Source of the DNA: Phoronis australis
Lineage: Eukaryota; Phoronida; Phoronidae
Direction of reading: 5' to 3'
NCBI GenBank assembly: GCA_002633005.1
Contig: NMRA01000257.1
Coordinates: 1-63,270 of the forward strand
Length of the DNA stretch: 63,270 bases
Numbering within the stretch: position 1 is the stretch's first letter; each line of letters begins with the position of its first letter. The notes below the pieces were generated by a model. The model saw only the letters and a program-made list of their open reading frames with translations, was not told the DNA's origin and did not search any database. Both the position numbers and the translations under genes were made by a program. Of the stretch, positions 49,301 through 61,300 are shown one piece after another.

Positions 49301-52300
49301 TAGCAAAAAAGGCGACTCGGCCAAATCTTTGCCTGAAAGACAAACCAAAGTTAGAATGGTCAACAATATTACTTTTAGTACTGAGCATTTGAATAGGAAA
49401 CGTTTAATCATGCACCAAAATTTAGTGGACACAAGTCAGGCAAATTTTCAAACCTTCAAGATCTTGTCAGTCCCTCGTTGTGCTTTTCAACACAATTGAG
49501 TTCTCAGATTGAGAACTTTTTGTTAATTAACCAATATGACATCACAAATTAGTAGTGCGTAAAGAAGTTCTCACTTACACTGGTCATGCCTCAGATCATG
49601 CCTATTCAGCATGCCCTTTGTATTCAATGCAAGTAGATCTAAGCTACTGAAGCGGAAAGGTAATCGATAGCACTACTTTCTCAACAGTGGTGGTTGTTAT
49701 TACATTGAAATTGTTTTTCTCTGGCTTTTGCACAGTTACAGCCTGAAATGTCAAAAATACGATTTTGATTTCAGTTGGTACATTTTAGATATTACAAAGT
49801 AACTAAAAACAATACCATTCTGTATCATTACCTTACAGCTACATAAATACAAAGGGTGTGCTGAATAGGCATTATAAAAGTGGTCTGCGGGCAAAAGGAA
49901 TCTGTTGTGACTAGTGTAAAGATTCTCCACATGAGCACTATTTTTTGAAGTTGATAATGATCTTTTCTCATGCAAGTATCAGACATTCATTAGGCAGACA
50001 GTGTTCCTTTCAAATGGGCATAACAAACAGACTGATGTAGATATAGCATGAGAATGTGCGAGTTACGAAAACTTTTGGTTGGTCAGAAGTGCTGCATTCA
50101 CGACAAGTTCCATGGGTATAGGAACACATACAGTGTTGTGACAATTAAAATTGAAAAGCGAGCCTCGACTAATTTGTAAACTTTTTACCCAGATCCAATC
50201 CCAAGCTAACATTTTGACATTCACCATACAATAGTCTGCTAAACTGGGGCTTTTAAGCAGCTATCTATTTGTACCCAGACAAGAAACCTTTCACTTCAAT
50301 GCTCAAGTCTGTTGGTGTTGAAGTTCAACTTCGAACTTCCTGGCAAGTTAATTCTAGAATCTAGTTTAAATGAAGTGTTCAGTGAGGCCAGTCAAGAAAT
50401 ATAAGCTCAAAGCTAAACCATGCCATTTGGTCTTCAATGCCATCTGAATGAGTGAGTGTGACAACAGACCTTCTCTTCTGAACTTTACCATTGTCTGTAA
50501 AATATATGTAAAACCTATGGACACTGGAACACATTGTATCGATAAAACTGACATGTAAACTACTCACGCAAACACCCTAGGCTTGCAATTGACCTATCGC
50601 AAGCTCCGCCCGTTTGCAAAAAGTAAACAAACAAAAAAATTGTTTTACTCAACAACGTGTTGTTTGTCCGGTAAAATGGCAACTTGGAAGCGAAGGTGTG
50701 ACAAGAATGGTGCGTTCTGATTGGTCAGTTAAGCTGCCACTCACAATTTCTGTCGGTGCTGTCATGCTTCAAAATAGATAAAATTGTTATTGTAATTATA
50801 ATCACAATTTTGAAGCCAGTACTGAGACTTGGACATTAATATAAAACAAAAAACAGACTAAAAATGAGTACATGAAATGTTATGTGTTACTATTCTGGAT
50901 GTAATGTGTACAATATCACAGCATAGAATTAACTGGCATACAGTTTGGAAATCTTTCACAAGTGAGCTGAATAGTATGCATAACAAATTAAAAACATCCT
51001 ATCATCTAATTCACCCACCGTCATAGCAATATACTTTTGCTTCTTGCAACATAGATCATCAGGAGAGGGGTCCACATAGTCAAAGTTGAAGGTCATCTGA
51101 GAAACAAATGACAAAAAACCTAATTGATGAAATCGTTATAACTGTCTTATAAAAAGTCGCGAATACATCCAGATGAACCAGCAAAGTTAACATTCTTCAG
51201 CTGTACAACTTTCAAAGAAAAGATGGCAAAATTTGTTATAATCGAACAAGTCTTATAGCTGAAGTTAACTCAATTGATTAATTGTGATATTCCACTGAGG
51301 TTTCCTTTGGGGTTTTTGCCTGTCCAAGCCAGGCCAATTTCACTAAAAAATATTCCTTTTTTGAAAATCACTGTATCCTTAAAGTGTAATTTGCAAGGTC
51401 CAAGTATGTTAAATTGCAATAATATCTTCAAGGTATTGCTATTTGGATGTATTTTATTCAAATCATCGTATTATTGTATCTTTAGTTATTTTAAAAAAGC
51501 GAAAATAAGAAAATGCGCGAAAAGTTGACCTTTGACACTGTGACATGGTGTTGGGGAACACAAACCAGATCATATCCCACAATGCAGTTCACTGCTATTA
51601 TATCACAGTACATGAAGAACAAAGACCGTTCAACCTTGGCGTGTTTTAGCCATGGTGCATCGGTGTGTGTGAGCTAACTATTTTAACACCACCCAGGTGG
51701 AAGGCATGAGCCCATTTAAATTCTAAAAAGACAAGCATCTGGCTGCGTAATGGCAGGTTTTCGTGTGCTCTGCTTGTCTTTTGAAAACGACTGTCGAGTC
51801 AGCCATCTGTCGGAGCAGAAATATGCTCCAACCATTTTGAGGACGGCTGCTTTGACGACAAACACATCATGAAGGTTGAAGCTGGTCTTATAAAATGGTA
51901 AGTTACCTTGAGAATTCTGATGTCTAATAATTCATGACGCTTTCGCAGTGCCTGAACAATAACAATCTTTTTTCACAATCACCGTAGTTCTCAAGTGTTT
52001 AAATTTCTGTTGTTTTTCCGTGAAAGATTTAGTTATAAATTAATGGATCAGTAAAACTAAAAGCCACAACAAATAAAGCTGATCTCAAAAGATGCATGTA
52101 TTTTGAAAAGAATGCAGACTATGAATAAAGTAAAACAGGATGGTAACTCAATTCCAAGGTTTTGATTATTAAAGTAGTCTGCTTCAAAAAAAAAACAGGA
52201 TTAAAATCTAGTTTTGGCATTTGCTTGAAGGTTATAAAAGAAGGCGAAAACTTGCAATTAGATATCATCGTGATTTACTTTAATCATGGACTACTCTTGA

Positions 52301-55300
52301 TTCAAAATGTTTTTTTTACTTTTGAATTGCTGCTGTTGTGCTTTTCAGAGTATGTAAATGAAAGGAGAACACCTTCCACTTAGTGCGGAACAAGAGACAC
52401 TGGAGATCTTAAAATTCACTTAGAAATTGATGCTACTCCAATGCCGACTGCTGGTGCTCCAGATGTGTCCAAGGAGGATGCCGTGGCACAGATAAATTCA
52501 GACTTGGTGCTTTGTCAATGGACAGCACTGGAATTCCTTTCCGTCACATATTTAACAGTCACTACCAATGTTTTAGATCAAATTTTTGATAGTGGTACAG
52601 ATAGCAATGCCAGAGTGTTTATAGTACCAGTAGTGGAAATTGTGAAAAGCTTTTGTGTGTGGCATTTTGGCTGTCCCATTTCTATAGATAAACCCAGTGA
52701 TATACTATGTTCTTATACTGAAACTGGTGGCAGATTTAGAGGGGGGGCCATGCCCCCCTAAAATTCTCCCAGATTCCATTTGACTGTTTGGGGGTGCGAG
52801 TGTCTGACGGGCAAAATCCTAATACCGTGCCCTGGCCCCCCTAACTCAAAATCCTGGATCGGCATCTGGAAACATTTCAATGGTTCTTCAATACAATGAC
52901 TATAAATATTGACGCATAGCTTTTTTACGTATATTTGATTTGCACTAAACTGTTGCTGTCCCATACAGTGGGTCGGTATAGTTAAGACTTTCTTAAGTGG
53001 GGGTGAAAAGGTACTTGTTTGGGTCATCAGTCTTTTCGTGCGACAATCTCATCTAAATTGTACTCAGAATAATCACTTGCACAGAATTCGAACATTGTCT
53101 TGGGAATTTTTGAGTGAGTGGTTCAAGCACTCCCTCCAGATTTCCCACTTCCCACAGATATGCATACTTTTTGTGTTTTTGTACCATGTCATAGACATCT
53201 AAAGCTATTGCATACTGGAGCTTTTGGGTTGAGATTCAGTGGTTGCTGTGTCGTGTTATTTGATTTCTCATTGAATTACAGTAGTTGTATCCAGTGAGAC
53301 TGAGATATTTCATCAAAGTTAGAGTTATTTGGAGGCGTTACTGCGGAATTAATGCTAACCTTTCTAAAGTTCCCACTGAAGCGCTACCAATTTAGAGAGT
53401 TCTATTGTATAAGAAGAGGGCAGAAGATTCAGTCTTGACTTCAGACTATGGCCCAGATTCAAAACTTAAATTTTTTATGTAGCAGCCATACTGTTCAATG
53501 TGTTCGCTTCAAGCACACAAACTGGGCTCCAATGAGACAAATTCCTCTGTTTACCAAGGTAAACCATAAGTTTAACTGTTGTTGAGTTTAGAGGTTTATA
53601 ATGTAGTCCTAGTTAGTATTACACTTGTCATGACCATGTTATTATAAGTAACCAGATTGATGAGCATCAATAATAATAATTAAATGCCACTCGCTGTGTC
53701 AATTATTTACCATTCTGAAACCACAGAAGTCTATTCATGGAATGCCTACTTCAATTTCATGCCGCTGAGGTTGCACTGCGATTGCATTCGTTTGTTACGA
53801 TGTTTGATCTTTCTATGGAATTTAATTGTCACTGCAACTTTTTGCAACTCGTTTGAATTACATAAAACTAGTCCCCGAGTCACAAGTTTTTATAACTACA
53901 GAATACATAGGTCATGTGGAGAAGTTGGCATTCCAGGGCTAAGACAACTGTTGATATCTATAAATGGGTGAAACTTTTAAGAAAATCCTTGGAACTCAAA
54001 AGTCTTCCTCATTTCCTGGCGGAGGGTAGAAAGCTCAGATGCAGGCTACTGAGCATGCTGGAATGACAACACGGGCAGTTTGTCTTGAGTGACCGTGTAC
54101 CCATTTTTGGAACTGCCTGTAGGCCACGTGTCAAATCCTTTTATCCAAGAGTCTGTCATAGCCATCAGGATATTGGCTTTTGTACTGCAACCATGCAGTC
54201 TCCAAAACACCATGATTGATGTATACAGGTTTAAACCCCCATGCTCCACAATACATTTTTTTCTTCTGTGTTAGTTGTAACGCTTCATTTCTTCATCAAG
54301 TTTTGCAACAACCTTGTCAACCTCTTGGCAACATAATCTTTCTTCAACAACTGAGGTTGTCTGACAGTTGCCCCAGGTGCACCTGCAAGGTGTGTCAACA
54401 ATAATACATTATTTCAGTAAACATCAAAATTTCGAATTGAAAAATTTACCAAGAGTGCCTCTACCAAATTGAGGCGTCTGCATACGACTTCAGTTTTCAG
54501 GAAAAATGATTGGAACATCACAACCTATTTATTTTTTTGTACAAATTGATCATATATAGTAAAGATATTTACTTTTCATACAAATGAATAGTGCTACACC
54601 CAAGGCAGTGGTAGATCATGCCCGGGGGATAAAGTAATGGACATTAGTTGTTTGATTTTTTAGCTGACCCTAAGACAAAAGGTAGTTGTCCTGATTCATT
54701 GATGGAGGGGACTGTTTTATATGTAGTCGTGAGACCAGTTCTCCCAATCTGAATCCTACCGGCACCCACATACCATTAATCAAACTAGACAATGACAATG
54801 GGGCAAACCAACTTGAAAAGCAGTGTTGCCACTCAAAGGGTCGCCCATATTTTAAATATTACAGTATACATTAAAACTTCTTGATATGCTGTATGGCAAT
54901 CACCAATCCAATGGTATGCTCTCTTTACTCTATAGAAACTTTACCAGGCGGTTCCTACCCAAGTCGACTCGTAACCAAGCCATGTACCATATTTCATTTA
55001 TAAATAATGGCAACATTGGGTCAATGTACATCGACATGAAATGGTTGTTTCCATTTCAAGCATCGCCTTACAAAATAAAACTGTTTTGGAACACATGTGT
55101 AGATTGATATAGGTCCGAGTTGACTTGAGTACGAAAATGAAATGACTTGTTCTATAACCTATAGAATTATGCCGTCCCCCAGCACCAAGGTGAGAAAGTC
55201 TAAATTATAAAATTGCAATTCTTTCATCCTCTTCTTTACAATTCACAGTCGATTATTCCAAAGTGGTTCTCATTCATTCCCTTGCATACATTTATTCACT

Positions 55301-58300
55301 CACTAGTAACATCCAGCTCAGTCTCGGAGAAGTAAGAGACAATTTTGTTCAATGCTCAATTGCATGCCAGTGAAACCCAGGATTCGAACCCGAGTCTCAC
55401 GGGCTCAAACCACTGAGCCACACTGTCTACAGATAATCAGAGACCTAACACTTTTTGAGTGATTCGCTATAATGCAAAAAAATCCCAATTTTAACTGAAA
55501 CTGGTATTTATCCACGACTGAAACACGATTCACCAATGGGGATATAAGCGCCTGGGACTGACTGGTAAAGCACCTACTTTTGAATTAAAAAAGACTAAGT
55601 TATAATTCGCGGTTGTAGGATACATATTGATAATATTCTTACCAATCACTAACATCTAATCGCAATTCCTGCGCACTTTCAGCCTGTTGACGTTCACAGG
55701 ACGAACCCGCTGGGAGTGAGTCTTCGGCGACCAGAGAAAGGGCCGTGAAAGGGATCAAGGGAGAACAGCTCCACTACAGAAAAGCTGTGAACACAATCAT
55801 ATTGTTCCTCTGGGATCTGTCACCTCCACCTCCACCTCCGAAAGGTTGGAATCATCTGAAAAGTCCACCTGTCCGTCCCTGTATTGTTCAAAGTATTCCT
55901 CAGCTACGCTGCTGTACTTACTTGGACAAACATTGTTCCCTTTGTGTTCCCCAACACCACGTCACAGATGTGTAATGAACGAAAATGGCGCTGTTTCTAT
56001 TCTCCGTTACAATGATGGCGTTACAACACCACGGCACTAAATATGTAAATAACTTTGTATAGCGGCGTACAATTCAGTTAATGTTAAGAATATAGCAATG
56101 ATAATTATAAACTAAAATTTAGACCACATTGTTGTTCAGATTGGTTTGGACCTTGCAATTTCCTCTTTAAACATCCATGTGATACACATGGACTTGGCTC
56201 AAAATAAGAAAACTGCCCTTAAGTAACCGTTACCTCTGTAGCAGTGCCATTCACTTCTATACAGTTGTTAAACAGAACTTCAGCTCCTTCAGGTGTATGC
56301 TGTATGAGATCCCGAACTGGGGTGAATCCATCTGGATCCCGAACGGACATTGTCTTTTTCCAACTAATAGTAATGCAAAACATTTAAAAGGTAACATGTT
56401 TGCTGAAAATCAGTGAAATGCATGTAGTATTAACAGTGGAACCCCACTCTGGTAAGGCCTCTCATATAGGAGAGGTTAAAGTGGAAAATTAACGGGTCAT
56501 CAACTAGGGTACAGAATATTGGAAAGGGTAATTATTTAAGTGGATTACCTCGGAACACTCGGTACTGTTATGGGTACACCCATTTTCCTACTTGACCAGG
56601 TATTGTATTTAACATGCATTAATAACGCCATCGCACCCCAAACTTTAAACAAAAATGACGGTCACCATTTCTAATAAGTTTGCACAAAAACGTCACACTT
56701 TTGTAAACTAGTTATGTCACTAATAATAAATTGACAGTGTTAAATAGAGCATACACGTGTTTTTAACTATCTGTAACTTAAATTACGATAAAGCTATTTC
56801 CTATACAGCAAAGATGATCCACTCAAGACCGTCAGGGACCAATGCATTGATCAAAGCAAGCATACCTTTTGTGTTTCAACATTGTAATAACAGCATCTGT
56901 CATCTGATGAATAATGGCTCTATCTAATGCAGACTCTCCAGCACTGTTCTTAATGGTCACGTCAGCATGATGATCGAGTAAGAACTGCACAATTGCACCA
57001 TGTCCCTCGTAGCAGGCGTGGTGAAGGGCAGTGTTCTGAAAGTTGGACTCCTCATTAAGTTATCCAGTGTTCTCCACGACCACTTTTAACGTGTCGCAGC
57101 GTCCTGCTTGGCTGAATGCGCATCCTGTTTAAATTTCCCGCGTCCTGTTTAAAAATCCCGCGGCCAGTTTAAAAATATAGGGACTACTTTGTAAAAAAGG
57201 CATCGTCGTCATTAATAAGGTCTTCACTGGTTCAAATCACGCTTGGCAGCAACTGGCCATATCCTATTGAAACTGAATAAAGGCCAAGTGGTCAGTTGTG
57301 GACAGCCTAATCACCGGTCTCACTCAAGTGGCAGACCAGGCAGCTAGTCTATTTATGGTATAACGCGGCGTGTAAATAATTTCTCAATTATCTATTTAAT
57401 TCATTGGGAACTACTAGCTATAGTCAATTGAATCTAAACAAAGGCCCAGTGGTACCTATACGCCTAATCCACTACCTGCTCACAGGAGGTGCAGTCCCGC
57501 ACAAAAGTCGCTGATCGTTAGGCTGACGCTAGGCCTATTCGTTTTTGAAGTCACCTTTTTGTGTTAGGCGGACAACTGATCATACTACCGATTGAAAATA
57601 ATTAAGACTTGGTGGTTAGTTCTGCGAAGTATACGTTGTCAGCGAAGTATATGTTGTCAGCAAACACACCGCTGCGCAGAAGTTAGACTACGGCCGTCTT
57701 CTGGGAGGCCAGAATTTTGGTTTTCGTAGCACATTTTTCAATATTAGGTGGGCCACACGACACAGACTTTATCGCTACCAGTCTCAGCAAACATTTGCAT
57801 GAAACTGCTTTTGATTGTTCTCATTGGTTGTTGTTTGTGTATTTCTTACGTAGATTATTGGTTACTTTTGGTGCCACAGACCATTGAGATTGACCGAGTT
57901 CAACGCGTTGCCTTATAAGGACTTTCATAGGCAGCATGAACATTACACCTGTAGCGCATACTCCCTCTAAAAATCTGCCAAACGTTCGCTAACTCAACTT
58001 CGGTGGCCATGCGTGACATTTGTGATTTCGAGGGAGTATTCCGAGATTTGGGACAGCAGATGACGTCACTGAGTAAAGTTCAAAATATATGTCTCGCGCT
58101 AAGAAATTGTAGCCAAAATCACGTGCTCTCATTGAAGTCACACGGTAATATCTCGCGTAATCTCAGAGTCTTGTTTACCTCGCGTGGTCCTTATATTAGT
58201 GAATTCTATCCTGGCTTCCGTTACCGATTGACATGCGCATTCTACATACTTAGAAATGTCATCCGCCGCGGGAAGGTGAAGGACCGCTAAGCCTACGGAT

Positions 58301-61300
58301 TATTTTAAAAACTGAGAGATGTTTCAGTTACTGATGTTGACTCAGATGCAGATACGACAGATAATCCAGGACCGGATGGTGGTGATATTGCCAGGCTCAG
58401 TCAACAAATCGCAAATATCCGTGTCACGAATGGTAAGAACTGAATTTTTGTCTAAAACGTCAGACATCAGCAATACAAATGAATAAAAAGTTGAATAAAC
58501 AGTTATTTGGTTGCACTAACTGTGCATTACTATTAAAATACGTGGGTAAAAATAAGGTGTACACTAGCTTATGGAGAACATTGACCGCCGCGCGGTTCCC
58601 ACACGTTGCAGTTTTTAATTGTGCAACCTGTTTAGATTTTCAGATGTGGAGAACACTGTAATCCATCCCTTTGCTAAATGTCACATGTCACATTCTTCGC
58701 TTAGAAATAACTGACAATAAAATAATGCGAGGCATCACAAATTTGAATAAATTTCTGAAGAGACAATAAGAACTACTAAAATAATTAAAACCTTAGAAAA
58801 TAATTATAGGAACACAAATATTTGTCACAGAGTAACCATTATACATCACAATTTCTAAAGGCTATAATATGATACGTGTTGATTTTTGTGTTAAAATGTG
58901 CCCGTTGAGACTGGTTTAATTCTTGAAATACTGCACCTGCAGAGCAATTTCCAAGGACATTTTTACCTCTGTTGCAAAATTTGACGCATGGAGGCGCTCT
59001 ACCTGCACTCAGTACAAAATATTGACAAAATCCAAAATTCCATTTTTGCAATATTGCACCAATGATTACGATTGACAAGTACAGAATGATAAACAAACAT
59101 GTGCCACAAGCTATAGTTTCCAGACAGGAGACCATGATCGGTAAAATAAAGGTCATTTATAATTACAGACAAAATTAGTTATACCAGTATAAGAATGAAA
59201 CATATAATTGTGCAGCTATAAACAATTACAAATCAGTGAGATTATATTGTGAATAAAACACAACAAATGAAACGATAATTCAGAAAACTGTAACACTGTA
59301 CAGCTTTTCAATTGAGATTTTATTTTGAATATTATTTATATCTTACAAATTTTACTGATCCTTTAGCTTTGTTATGAATATATCTTAGGTTTCTTTTTGG
59401 CAAGTTTTCCTATAAAAAGTATGGTCACGTGACTTAATTAGTGGCACATTGGTATGAAATCAAAAATCCAATTCTGCAGAATTTACACTTTTAATTCAGA
59501 TACTTTTGCCATGTTAAATTCTAGCTTGTTTGTAGATATTTGGCTAAATATGAACACTTAAGCTCAATTTTCTCCCCGATATCTTGAAAATGATGGCAAA
59601 ATCTAATGATTCCCCGAAAAAACACGCCAAAATTCAGCGTAATGTGACGTGTCCTGTGCTTTGTGCTAATGCATGACAGGACAACTAATAGCTAGACTCA
59701 AACCCAGCAAACAACTGACCTACCTTAATTTTGTCTACAGCATTCATGGCAGGGTTGAAGTGAAGCAGTTCTTTCACACACAGCATATGACCATACTTTG
59801 AAGCTATCATAAGAGCTGTCAAGTGGTTTTCGTCTCTGAAAAATAACTCATTAATTGAACGTTGCGCACTCATTCAGTGTCTCCCAAAACCCCCAATTAT
59901 AAATTAACTAATAAGTTCTCATGTTACCTTGAGCTCAAGTCAGCTCCAAAATGCAGCAAGAGCGAGACGCACTTCTCATGTCCATTCTTACACGCCAGTA
60001 ACAATGGTGTATGGCCATCAATGTCATCATCGTTGATCTCAGCAACATCATGGTTTAGTAACACTTCCACACACTCCTGCTTGCCATTCCTAAAGAATTG
60101 TAGTAAATGGAGTTTTGGTTTAAAATGGAACGTTACCTTTTTGGTCTATTGATCTTACACTAGGTAGTTGACTTTTACGGAATCATAAATGACAATCTTC
60201 AATCCCGCAAGTGATGCTTTGCAAAGTGCAACACTGCACATGTATGTCTGATTGACTGAATTTGCCGTTGTATTATTTTTAAGTTGAGATGTATTGATTG
60301 TCTTCTAGAGCAAAGCATCAGGTTTCCCAGGGATGCAAGGAGGTACTGCTTGCACCTAACTGTACTGAGTCTTGGTATACTTCAATTCCTAGCAATGTCC
60401 AAGGACAGATGCCAGTGGAAAAAATAACTTGTCCTATTCGTTACTCAAGTTTAACTTGGTGGCACACATCTTCATAAGGCTCAGTGTCTGAAAATTGCGG
60501 GCAACTCAGGCTTGGAGAATAGTTATTAGAACAGAAAAGGGACAGAACATTAGCTTACTCAAGCTGGCAGTTATTTTCGGAAATTAAATTGCTAACTGCG
60601 TCACACATCCAATTTCTTTTCGTAAAAATCAACTAAAAAGGCCCAAAGTTATTAATAACAGATCTCAGAAAAATGTGAAAAGTTGACAACAACACTTAAT
60701 TCCGTGACTGAAAGTAACCATGTTCCAGTGATGCCAGATGAACATGAAATTCTACGACTACTCGAACGCAAATTCGTAATAATGACATTGGTTGTAGTTC
60801 CTTAATTAGTCCTAAGAGATCCTTTCATACTAACTTGACTCTGGTATGAGAAGAGTGCCGACATAAACTGTGAAGATAACCGTTCATAATGGCTTCAGTG
60901 ATTAATGGGCATCAAAGTGAACAGTAGGACTGGTGTTTCTGTCATCATAAAAGAAATCGTGATATCTGTGGCCCCTCTGATAACTTCGACGACACTGAAC
61001 TTGGACATTCATACCCTGCTGAAGTGTCGACGATGCACCATTGAATACATCTACTCACTGCAACCCGACCTGGCGCCATTAACTTCAATCCAGGACCGCA
61101 TTTAACCATTCATACTGACCAAAACTTCCAAAAACATTGATGCGTCGACATTTGTAAGGAAGGCCATATGACTCCCTATGCAAATCAGTGTTATTTGTAC
61201 AGTCCCTGAAGTTCCTAAGACTACATCCTCTCATATGCATGAAACATGATGCAATCTAATCATTCAAGTACTAGCCCATCGATTGCAGTGTTTTTGCAAA

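Larger units (their letters stand above)
51097..56233 (-). other. Large TRPA1-like intron between exons g and h
   Basis: A 5.1-kb intron holding the P2RX7_C pseudogene pieces, the coding-like frame and TIR element at 52.4-52.9 kb and a tRNA-like sequence. The remainder (51.1-52.3 kb, 52.9-53.9 kb, 54.4-55.3 kb) shows nothing definable. Confidence 0.6.

Noticed and set aside
58839-59156. 105-codon minus frame with a hydrophobic start
   Set aside because: It lies in a TRPA1-like intron, is not an ankyrin exon, and has no recognisable domain.
60905-61105. 66-codon plus frame between TRPA1-like exons
   Set aside because: Considered as the missing ankyrin exon, but it is on the wrong strand and has no ankyrin motif.
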